Assembly: GCF_024623785.1 (NCBI RefSeq)
Contig: NZ_JANKBZ010000006.1
Location: forward strand, 1-64,000
Direction: 5' to 3'
From: Archangium lipolyticum
GTDB taxonomy: Bacteria; Myxococcota; Myxococcia; Myxococcales; Myxococcaceae
DNA length: 64,000 bases
The position numbers and the translations under genes were made by a program. Below the pieces are notes generated by a model. It was not told the DNA's origin. It worked only from the letters and a program-made list of their open reading frames with translations, and searched no databases. Shown one piece after another: positions 49,813-56,835 of this stretch (positions are counted from its first letter, which is position 1; every line of letters begins with the position of its first letter).

Positions 49813-49838
49813 AAGGACCCCTCTGGGAGGGTCCTTTT
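49813..49838. terminator. Terminator downstream of the LOG-family gene
   Basis: AAGGACCC (49813-49820) pairs with GGGTCCTT (49829-49836) around an 8-nt loop, with TT beyond on the plus strand. It is about 40 bp past the minus-strand stop at 49875. Confidence 0.6.
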
Positions 49839-49874
49839 GGGAAGCGCAGGGGGAAGCACCCTGCCCTCCCTGCG

Positions 49875-51026
49875 TCAGCGCGCGGTCCGGGACTCCAGCT
49901 CCCGATCGAAGTCCACCAGGGCCTGGACGATGCGCTCCTTCGAGTCCGTGAGCAGCAGATAGCGCGCGTACTCCTGGCCCTTCGCGAGGTGCTCCAGGAG
50001 CGGGAAGACCGGCCGCGTGCGCGTCCAGAAGTCCTGGCCCAGGAAGATCATCGGGCTGACCACGCCCACGGTGTTGTAGTGGTTCTGACAGGCGTCCTGG
50101 AAGACCTCCTGGATGGTGCCGGCGCTACCCGGGGAGTAGACGACGCCCCCCTTCGCGATGGTGAGCAGGCCGTCCTCACGGACGCTGTTGGCGAAGTACT
50201 TGGCGATATGGGTGGCGAACGGGTTGGGCGGCTCGTGGCCGTAGTGCCAGGTGGGGATGCCCAGGCTCTCGCAGGCCGGGTGGTCCTCGTCGCGCAGGGG
50301 CCAGGCCGCGCGCACCTCGAAGGCCCTCGCGAGCCACTCACGGTCCTTGTAGCTGGGGGCCTTGGCGAGGACCTCGAGGGCCGCGCTCAGCTCCGCCTCG
50401 CTCCGCCGGGCGAACCAGGCGCCCAGGTGGGTGGCCTCCATGGCGCCCGGGCCACCACCGCTCACCAGGAAGAAGCCGAGCCGTGCCAGCTCGCGGGCCA
50501 GTTCCGCCACTGAACGGTAGTCGGGCTGCCCCCGGAGCATGGAGTGACCGCCCATGATGGCCACCACCTTGCGCGGACGGCCCTGGTGGGCGAGCACCTC
50601 CTCCATGGCGTCGGTGACGGCGTGGTCGTGGAGCCGCTGCGCCAGCGTCTCGAGCAGCGAGGGCGGGTTGGCACCGCCCCGCGAGTTCCAGTGCGCGTAG
50701 ATGCGGGCGTCGGGCGTGTCGGCGTAGCTCTCGGGGCGAGAGGGCTCGAAGCCCGCGTACAGCTCCTCCGGGGTGTAGAGGCTCCCGCGATACGGTGAGT
50801 AGGGCAGTCCCGAGAAGGGCGGGAAGACCATGGCCCCGTGCGCGAGCACGGCCTGCAATGTGTCCTTCTCGAGCTGACACCCCAAGAACACGGTGCCCGA
50901 GAGGTCGGCGCTCAACAGGGTCTGGCTGCGCCCCGTCAGGTCGAGCCCCTGGAGGATGACGTTGGCGAGGGTCCTACCGCTCGCCAGATGCTGTTCGAAT
51001 ACCGCGAGGCTCTCGATTTCGACCAC
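49875..51026 (-). CDS. LOG-family (lysine decarboxylase-like) Rossmann protein
   Basis: 383 residues from a GTG at 51026 with GGGAG upstream. The LOG-type core (about 150-330) has SGGGPGAMEA and SPGSAGTIQEVFQDA, a variant of the usual PGGxGTxxE. LOG enzymes hydrolyse nucleoside phosphates to free cytokinin-like bases, but many relatives have no known substrate. The N-terminal 110 residues include ILQGLDLTG and LLSADLSGTVFLGC, similar to pentapeptide-like repeats, and are longer than in plain LOG proteins. The role here is unknown. Confidence 0.82.
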   Translation of the reverse strand: MVEIESLAVFEQHLASGRTLANVILQGLDLTGRSQTLLSADLSGTVFLGCQLEKDTLQAVLAHGAMVFPPFSGLPYSPYRGSLYTPEELYAGFEPSRPESYADTPDARIYAHWNSRGGANPPSLLETLAQRLHDHAVTDAMEEVLAHQGRPRKVVAIMGGHSMLRGQPDYRSVAELARELARLGFFLVSGGGPGAMEATHLGAWFARRSEAELSAALEVLAKAPSYKDREWLARAFEVRAAWPLRDEDHPACESLGIPTWHYGHEPPNPFATHIAKYFANSVREDGLLTIAKGGVVYSPGSAGTIQEVFQDACQNHYNTVGVVSPMIFLGQDFWTRTRPVFPLLEHLAKGQEYARYLLLTDSKERIVQALVDFDRELESRTAR

Positions 51027-51089
51027 GCGAAGCTCCCGTCCGTGCGAAAGGCCCCGAACGTATCAGGAGCCGCCAGCCAGCGGGACACC

Positions 51090-51124
51090 GGGAAATCGTG
51101 CAACAGGTCGTTGCACGATTTCCC
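51090..51124. promoter_or_regulatory. Perfect inverted repeat with 15-bp arms
   Basis: GGGAAATCGTGCAAC (51090-51104) and GTTGCACGATTTCCC (51110-51124) are exact complements around AGGTC. It lies between the CotH-type stop at 51180 and the LOG-family start at 51026. It may terminate the CotH gene, form a leader structure, or bind a regulator. No T-run follows in either direction. Confidence 0.55.
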
Positions 51125-51179
51125 CATCGGTCCATGCCTCGGTGAAGGTCCGCTATGTACTTCAGGTTGCGGACACTCC

Positions 51180-53060
51180 TCACGGCCCCGGTTGGCTGCC
51201 GAAGGACTCGGCGCCGCGAGGCTGCCGCCCGTAGGCCTCCCCGGGTTTGAGCGGCGCGAGCCACAGCAGGTCCAGGGCCGTCTGCTGGTCCTCCGAGTAG
51301 AGCGCCACCTCGGGGTGCTGCGGGTCGAGCGTCGCCCCCAGTCCCTCGATGCCGGCGGCCCCCTGACGGAAGGTGACGACGTGCTTGGGCTCCACGGTGA
51401 TGGAGGGCAGGGTCCACTGGTCGGTCACCCGGGTGAGGCCCGTGAGGCGCAACCCGCCCAGGGATATCGGCGTGGAGCCCCGGTTGTAGAGCTGCACCCA
51501 GAAGGCGCCGGAGGCATCGCGGCCCACCCGGTCGATGACGAGCGCCCCGTCACCGAGCGACTCGATGTCGTGGATGTGCTGCCGCAGCCACTCCTGGCGC
51601 TCGCGAACGAAGCGGTGGAGGTAATCGGGGCTGCGCGCGGCATGCTCGGGGCTGACGTACGGGTCCACCGTCTTGCCGTCCTTGCCCGGCAGGATGTACG
51701 GGGCGAGCAGCTTGTGCATGGCGTCGACGCGCCGGCCGATGTTCTCCTCGGTGAACCACGTGTCGAGCAGCAGGCGCAGCCGGGCGACGTAGCGGGCACG
51801 CAGGGCCGGGTCATCGTAGAGACGCGTGGTGAGCGTGCTCCAGGTGGGCTTCATGTCCTGCATGTCCGGGAAGGTGCGGCGGAACAGCCAGAGCTCGTAC
51901 ACGCTCGGGTCGTAGGGCGTGTAGCTGAAGAGCGGATGCTCGCCCTTCACGCCCTGGATGACGGCGTTGGTGCGGTTGTAGAGGGACAGGGCGTTGTTCA
52001 GGTCCCACGGCACGTACGTCCACTTGCCCGTCTTGGAGTCACGCACCAGGTAGCTGCGCGAGTCGCCCTGCAGATCATTGGCGATGAAGGTGTCCACCGC
52101 CAGCCAGGTGAGATAGTCCTCCAGCTCCAGCTTCTCCTCGACGAAGGCGGAGAACCGGTGCGGCGGCGTGCGATTGACGCCCTCGAGGAAGCTCCACAGC
52201 TGCTCCCACGGCTGCTTCTCGTTCGTCTTCTTGTCCCAGGACTCCTGATAGTGCTCCTGGGGCGGCTGGCGCATCTCGCAGTCGTGCATGCCGCAGCGGT
52301 AGATGTCCCCGTCGTCATCGAAGTCATGGGCCTCCAGGAAGTCCTTGTTGATGGACTCCAGCTCGGTGAAGACGCCCTCGTACTTCGTGATGACGGTCCC
52401 ATTGTCCTGAAGCAGGTGGAGCTTCACGTGGACGTAGCGGGCATACGGCACGCGCAGGCCCACGCTCGCGGCCAGGTCGTACCAGAGCTTCTCCGTGAGG
52501 TAGCCCGAGTCCTTCCACGCCGCGAGCAGCTCGATGCTCTTCCTCCCCTGGTAGCGGTCCTCCTTGTCGAAGCGCACATCCCAGGACTTCTTCACGACGC
52601 GCGGGTCCGTCTTGGTGGAGCGCCCCCGGAAGCTCAGCTCCACCTGGTACGTGCGGCCCTCGTGGACGAAGCGGCCCGGCACCTTGAAGTCCTTCGAGGG
52701 AGGATCCGGGATGTGGGCGAAGAGGGCATCGTAGTCACGCTGACTCAGTGACAGCTCATAGGTGGAGATGGACGTCTGAAGCGCCGGCCACCGGGGCTTG
52801 GAGGGCGAGGGCCGCGAGCCCGTCTGCGTCCCCCCATCCGGAGGTGTGCCCGCGTCTGGCGAGCCCGCGTCCGGTGTGCCCGCGTCAGGGGGTTGCCCGG
52901 CGTCCGGCCGCCCCGAGTCCGGTGTCTCGGAGCCAGTGCCGGCATCGGGTTTCCCCGTGTCGATGATGTCCGTGGTGTGGGGGTGCGGGTCGGTCCGGTC
53001 GCCCGGACCTCCACACGCGCCCAGGAACAGGAGAAGTCCAGTGAGCAGCGCGAGTCTCAT
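51180..53060 (-). CDS. CotH-kinase-family lipoprotein with lamin-tail-like C-terminus
   Basis: 626 residues from the ATG at 53060. The lipobox is LGAC. A Pro/Asp/Gly linker with repeated PDAGxPDAG-like units (about 20-80) leads to a CotH-type domain (about 95-470): SFRGRSTKTDPRVVKKSWDV, the LLAAWKDSGYLTEKL stretch and the later YVPWDLNNALS with Asp that may bind metal. CotH proteins are atypical kinases that phosphorylate proteins in spore coats or on surfaces. A C-terminal lamin-tail-like domain (about 520-600) has WVQLYNRGSTPISLGGLRL. It is probably anchored to the outer membrane. Confidence 0.85.
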   Translation of the reverse strand: MRLALLTGLLLFLGACGGPGDRTDPHPHTTDIIDTGKPDAGTGSETPDSGRPDAGQPPDAGTPDAGSPDAGTPPDGGTQTGSRPSPSKPRWPALQTSISTYELSLSQRDYDALFAHIPDPPSKDFKVPGRFVHEGRTYQVELSFRGRSTKTDPRVVKKSWDVRFDKEDRYQGRKSIELLAAWKDSGYLTEKLWYDLAASVGLRVPYARYVHVKLHLLQDNGTVITKYEGVFTELESINKDFLEAHDFDDDGDIYRCGMHDCEMRQPPQEHYQESWDKKTNEKQPWEQLWSFLEGVNRTPPHRFSAFVEEKLELEDYLTWLAVDTFIANDLQGDSRSYLVRDSKTGKWTYVPWDLNNALSLYNRTNAVIQGVKGEHPLFSYTPYDPSVYELWLFRRTFPDMQDMKPTWSTLTTRLYDDPALRARYVARLRLLLDTWFTEENIGRRVDAMHKLLAPYILPGKDGKTVDPYVSPEHAARSPDYLHRFVRERQEWLRQHIHDIESLGDGALVIDRVGRDASGAFWVQLYNRGSTPISLGGLRLTGLTRVTDQWTLPSITVEPKHVVTFRQGAAGIEGLGATLDPQHPEVALYSEDQQTALDLLWLAPLKPGEAYGRQPRGAESFGSQPGP

Positions 53061-53155
53061 ACGCCGCTGCCAGGAGCAAGCCATGCGCCAGGGCAGAAGC
53101 ACTGTTCCCAACACGAAGAGGGGAAGCCCTCGGGCTCATGCTGAGAAGGAGACTA

Positions 53156-53183
53156 CCCAGGGCGGGTGGCATGAAGCCCTGGG
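53156..53183 (-). terminator. Hairpin after the kinase-PilZ gene
   Basis: CCCAGGGC (53156-53163) pairs with GCCCTGGG (53176-53183) across a 12-nt loop, 8 bp past the minus-strand stop at 53191. There is no T-run. Confidence 0.45.
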
Positions 53184-53190
53184 GGAGCAC

Positions 53191-55011
53191 TCAGTGGGCC
53201 GCCGAGGGGCGCGCCGGGGACTCGGACACGCTGGCCTGACGCATGCGCTGGGTCAGCAGGTGGTAGTAGCGGTGCAGCGAGACGTTGAGCGGATCCACCC
53301 GGAGCGCCTCGGCGTAGCGCGCCAGCGCCCCGTCGAGCACGTGCTGGGCCTCCAGGAGGATGCCCTCGTCGAAGATGGCACGCGCGCGCGCCTCGGCGTC
53401 CGGGCGGGTGGCGAGGAAGGTCTGGCGCAGACGCTCCACCGCGTTCGGCTGCAACCCGGCGGCGAGGCAGCGGGCCACGCCGCGGAAGTTGCCCCGCGAG
53501 GCATCGAAGCGGGCACGGGCGAGCGGCTCCCCCAGCGTCCGCCTCGCGACCTCCACCTTGCCCCGGAGGACCTCGAGCGCCTGACGCTGCTCGGACGGCA
53601 GGGGCCGCTGCCAGAAGGTCTCCAGCCGGTGCTCGGCCTGGGCCACGCGCCGCAACACCTCCGCGAAGTCCGAGTGCGGGTGGACGGCCAGCAGGCTGTA
53701 GGGGTCCTGGCTGTGCGCGGTGGCACGGGCCAGCAGCTGCGCCAGCTCCGGATCCGGCGCGGGCTCCGCGGGAGGCGGCGCCAGCGCCTGGTCGATCAAC
53801 CGGCGCACGTCCTCGGAGGGCTCGGCGAAGTGGACGATGAAGCCCTGGCGGCCGCCCCAGGTGCGCGCCTCCTCCGCTGGCAGCAGGCGCACCACGTCGC
53901 ACGCGCAGCCGAGCGCCCAGCCGTTGAGGGAGAGCTCCACCTGGATGCGGGCACCGAGCCGCGGCAGCGCCCCGTCACAGGCGATGCGCAGGCCCTCCTG
54001 GCTCACGTCGTTCACGAACACCGGCTGCAGGCCCTGGCCGTTGACGTCCTCCAGACGCACGCGGAAGGTGGGGGGCGCCAGGCAACCGAAGGCGGGGCGC
54101 CGCATGGCCTCGTGCAGGGCGGAGCGGAAGGCCCGGGCGCTGGCGAAACGGTCGTCCGGACGCAGGGACATGGCCTGCATCAGCACCGCCGAGAGGGCCT
54201 GCGGCACGCGATCCTCGATGAGGTGGGGCGGCAGCGGCCGGGTGGGCTTGTGGACGAGGAGCATCTCGCCCATGCGCCCGCCTCCGCCGAAGGGCAGCCG
54301 CCCGGTGAGGAGCCGGTAGCCCAGCACCGCGAGCGAGTACAGGTCCGCGCGGCCATCCGGCTCGGCGCGCACCCACAGCTCCGGGGCGAGGTAGGCGGGA
54401 CTGCCCACCACCATGCCGGCGGCGAGCTCCTCCTCGGAGAAGCCCGCCCCCAGGGTGGCGGCCATGCCGAAGTCGAGGATCTTCACGCGCCGCTCGCCAT
54501 CGCGGCCGGTGGTGAGCAGGAGGTTCTCCGGCTTGATGTCGCGGTGGACGATGCCGCACGCATGCGCGGCCTCCAGGCCCTCCAGCACCTGGGAGAGCAG
54601 GAACACGACCTCGGCGGGAGGCAGCGGCAGCGGCAGGTGCGACAGGAGGGTGCCACTGACGTACTCCATGAGGAGACAGTGGTAGCCGCTGGGCGCCTGA
54701 CGCACGTCGAGGATCCGCGCCACGCTCGGGTGGACGAGGTGCTGCGCGGCACGGGCCTCCGCGTAGAAGCGGTTGAGCACGGCCGGGTTCTGGGCCAGGT
54801 GCGGGTGGAGCACCTTCACCGCGAAGTGTGCACCCGAGGACGAGTGCTCGGCCTGGTACACGGTCCCGAGCGCTCCAGCGCCCAGCTTGCCCTTGAGGAC
54901 CAGAGGCCCATGGCCCATGCCAGACAGCGCCTCGCTGTCACACGGAGACACCACGGGGTGGGTGCACGCGGCACCCGTTGGATGTTCATCGAAGCAGTGG
55001 TTGCAACCCAT
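53191..55011 (-). CDS. Ser/Thr kinase with PilZ and J-like C-terminal domains
   Basis: 606 residues. A short Cys motif at the N-terminus (CNHC and a later Cys) is followed by a kinase domain: KGKLGAGALGTVYQAEH Gly loop (about 41-57), the Lys in FAVKVLH, HRDIKPENLL (about 155) and DFG. A PilZ domain (about 314-407) contains NDVSQEGLRIAC, the DxSxxG motif of c-di-GMP binding, though the RxxxR arm is weak. The C-terminus (about 432-510) begins DPYSLLAVHPHSDFAEVLRR and looks like a J-type domain, followed by a TPR-like helical end. The protein could link c-di-GMP to phosphorylation. Confidence 0.85.
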   Translation of the reverse strand: MGCNHCFDEHPTGAACTHPVVSPCDSEALSGMGHGPLVLKGKLGAGALGTVYQAEHSSSGAHFAVKVLHPHLAQNPAVLNRFYAEARAAQHLVHPSVARILDVRQAPSGYHCLLMEYVSGTLLSHLPLPLPPAEVVFLLSQVLEGLEAAHACGIVHRDIKPENLLLTTGRDGERRVKILDFGMAATLGAGFSEEELAAGMVVGSPAYLAPELWVRAEPDGRADLYSLAVLGYRLLTGRLPFGGGGRMGEMLLVHKPTRPLPPHLIEDRVPQALSAVLMQAMSLRPDDRFASARAFRSALHEAMRRPAFGCLAPPTFRVRLEDVNGQGLQPVFVNDVSQEGLRIACDGALPRLGARIQVELSLNGWALGCACDVVRLLPAEEARTWGGRQGFIVHFAEPSEDVRRLIDQALAPPPAEPAPDPELAQLLARATAHSQDPYSLLAVHPHSDFAEVLRRVAQAEHRLETFWQRPLPSEQRQALEVLRGKVEVARRTLGEPLARARFDASRGNFRGVARCLAAGLQPNAVERLRQTFLATRPDAEARARAIFDEGILLEAQHVLDGALARYAEALRVDPLNVSLHRYYHLLTQRMRQASVSESPARPSAAH

Positions 55012-55194
55012 CGCCGCCCCCCAGCAGCGCTCGCCTGAAAGGCGGCGCGCCAGAGGAGCGATGCAACCTCCGTGCAGCCCCTTGCTCCGTTATCGAACCA
55101 ACGAAACAAGGGGTGGAAGTGCCATCGGACCCCTCCCGAAAGACGGAGATGGCCGGTAATTCCTCCAAACCCCTCCATGAAAAAGTTTCACCCC

Positions 55195-55216
55195 GAGCGC
55201 CTGGGACAAGGCGCTC
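55195..55216 (-). terminator. Hairpin at the end of the immunity-like remnant
   Basis: GAGCGCCT (55195-55202) and AGGCGCTC (55209-55216) form a perfect 8-bp stem with a 6-nt loop that overlaps the stop codon at 55215-55217. A run of five T follows about 10 nt later on the minus strand. Confidence 0.5.
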
Positions 55217-55643
55217 AGTGGAGGGATTCGGACAGGTGGTCGAGGACGGGTCGGCGGGTAGGAGGGGTGTGGTGCTCGTGGTCGTAGAAGCACTCGGGCC
55301 CGAGGTGTTCAATCAGGGCTCGCTCCCGTGCGTTGCCCTCCTCCGTACCCGCGTCGGAGGGAAGTGTGTAGGGCTGAACGAGGACGAGGCCGTCACCGAG
55401 CCGCTCGCGGCAGTCCTCGGGCAGCGAGGCGAGACGCTCGCCGAACATGCGTACGAACGGCGGGCCGAAGAAGTTGCGCCAGAAGAGACCGGGGAGACCC
55501 TCGCTGTAGTCCTTGTAAGGCGGAGACCCGGCCCGGGCCGGGAAGATGCAGATGAAGTCCTTGTCCGTTCGAGCCGCCACCAGCGCGAGGAGCAGCAGGG
55601 CGCTCCCGACCTTCCACATCGGTGCGCCCCGGCTCCCGCGCAT
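55215..55643 (-). pseudogene. Shortened paralogue of the immunity protein, no toxin nearby
   Basis: 142 residues. From VAARTDKDF onwards it matches the immunity protein at 9575-10357 in both DNA and protein, but about 70-75 residues are missing between PPYKDY and EGLPGLFWRNFFGPPF, and the N-terminus is replaced by a short hydrophobic stretch (VGSALLLLALVAARTD). The His-rich GPECFYDHEHH motif and LVLVQPY strand remain. It begins 9 bp after the manC stop and has no toxin partner. It could be a decayed immunity copy or a minimal one kept for cross-protection. I label it pseudogene because of the deletion, but the frame is intact. Confidence 0.6.
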
Positions 55644-55652
55644 GGCCGCGTC

Positions 55653-56717
55653 CTACAGGTACTTCTCGCGCTTGCGGGCCTTGAGCGCCTCCACCACCTT
55701 GCGCACGTCCTGGCTCTTGTCCTTGGGCACCACCAGCACCGCGTCGCCCGAGTCCACCACCACCATGTCCGTCAGGCCCACCACCGTCAGCGGGCGCTTG
55801 TCGGCGAGTACCACGCAGCCCTTGCAGTCCACCACCACCGCCTCGGCTCCCGAGACGACGTTGCCGTTCTCGTCCGAGGGGCGCACCTCGGGGATGGCCG
55901 CGAAGGAGCCCACGTCGGACCAGCCGAAGTCACCCGGCAGCACCGCGATGTTGCCCGCCTTCTCCATCACCCCGTAGTCGATGGAGATGGAGGGCAGCTT
56001 GGGGAACACGCGCTTGAGCACCGACGCGAAGGTGCGCTTCCCCGCCGCCTTGCGCAGCGCGTCCAGCCCCTTCTGCATCTCCGGCATGTGCTTCGCGAAC
56101 GCCTCCAGGATGACGTCCGCCCGGAAGACGAAGATGCCCGCGTTCCACAGGTACTCGCCCGACTCCACGTACCGCCGGGCCGTCTCCACGTCCGGCTTCT
56201 CGCGGAAGGCCTTCACCTGGCGGCCTCCGCCCTCCAGGCCGTCACCCACCTGGATGTAGCCATAGCCCGTCTCCGGACGGCTCGGCTTGATGCCCAGCGT
56301 CACCAGGTGGCCCTTCGCCGCCACCTGTGCCGCCTCGGCGATGGTCTTCTTGAAGCCCGCCACGTCCGCCACGTGGTGGTCCGAGGGCAGGACGACCAGG
56401 ATGCCCTCGGGGTCCCTCGCGGCCACCTGCACCGCCGCCAGCGCGATGGCCGGCGCGGTGTTGCGCGCCACCGGCTCCACGAGGAGGTTCTTCTTCGGCA
56501 GCCCCTTCACCAGCTTCGCCGCCTGCTTCGCGTGCAGGGGACCGCAGACGATGAGGGTGTCCTTCACCGAGGCCAGGCCCTTGAGCCGGATGGCCGTGTC
56601 GGTGATGAGCGGGTTCTTCGAGGCCAGCGGGAGGAACTGCTTGGGCCGCGCCTTGCGCGACAGCGGCCAGAAACGGGTGCCGGAGCCACCGGCCATGATG
56701 ACGGGATAGAGGGTCAT
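55653..56717 (-). CDS. manC: Mannose-1-phosphate guanylyltransferase
   Basis: 354 residues. The nucleotidyltransferase start MTLYPVIMAGGSGTRFWPLS and ARPKQFLPL form the GTP-binding loop. LVVLPSDHHV, FREKPDVETA and LWNAGIFVF follow in the usual order, and SIDYGVMEKAGNIAVLPGDFGWSDVGS closes the catalytic part. It makes GDP-mannose from GTP and mannose 1-phosphate. There is no fused isomerase domain. With the phosphohexomutase at 48271-49641 it forms a route to GDP-mannose. Confidence 0.93.
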   Translation of the reverse strand: MTLYPVIMAGGSGTRFWPLSRKARPKQFLPLASKNPLITDTAIRLKGLASVKDTLIVCGPLHAKQAAKLVKGLPKKNLLVEPVARNTAPAIALAAVQVAARDPEGILVVLPSDHHVADVAGFKKTIAEAAQVAAKGHLVTLGIKPSRPETGYGYIQVGDGLEGGGRQVKAFREKPDVETARRYVESGEYLWNAGIFVFRADVILEAFAKHMPEMQKGLDALRKAAGKRTFASVLKRVFPKLPSISIDYGVMEKAGNIAVLPGDFGWSDVGSFAAIPEVRPSDENGNVVSGAEAVVVDCKGCVVLADKRPLTVVGLTDMVVVDSGDAVLVVPKDKSQDVRKVVEALKARKREKYL

Positions 56718-56797
56718 GGGCCGCGCAAGATAGCGCCTTGCCTGCCGCCCGCCAGGGGCCTGTCCGCCTGGATGCCCCACGGACACGGGCAGGAGTT

Positions 56798-56826
56798 TTG
56801 ACCGCGTCCCAAAAAGCCAGTCTCAT
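56798..56826 (+). promoter_or_regulatory. Candidate promoter of the SGNH-MBOAT genes
   Basis: TTGACC at 56798-56803 and TCTCAT at 56821-56826 are separated by 17 bp. The TTG start at 56836 would then be close to the transcription start, giving a very short leader. The -10 match is weak. Confidence 0.25.
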
Positions 56827-56835
56827 GCCGGCGCG

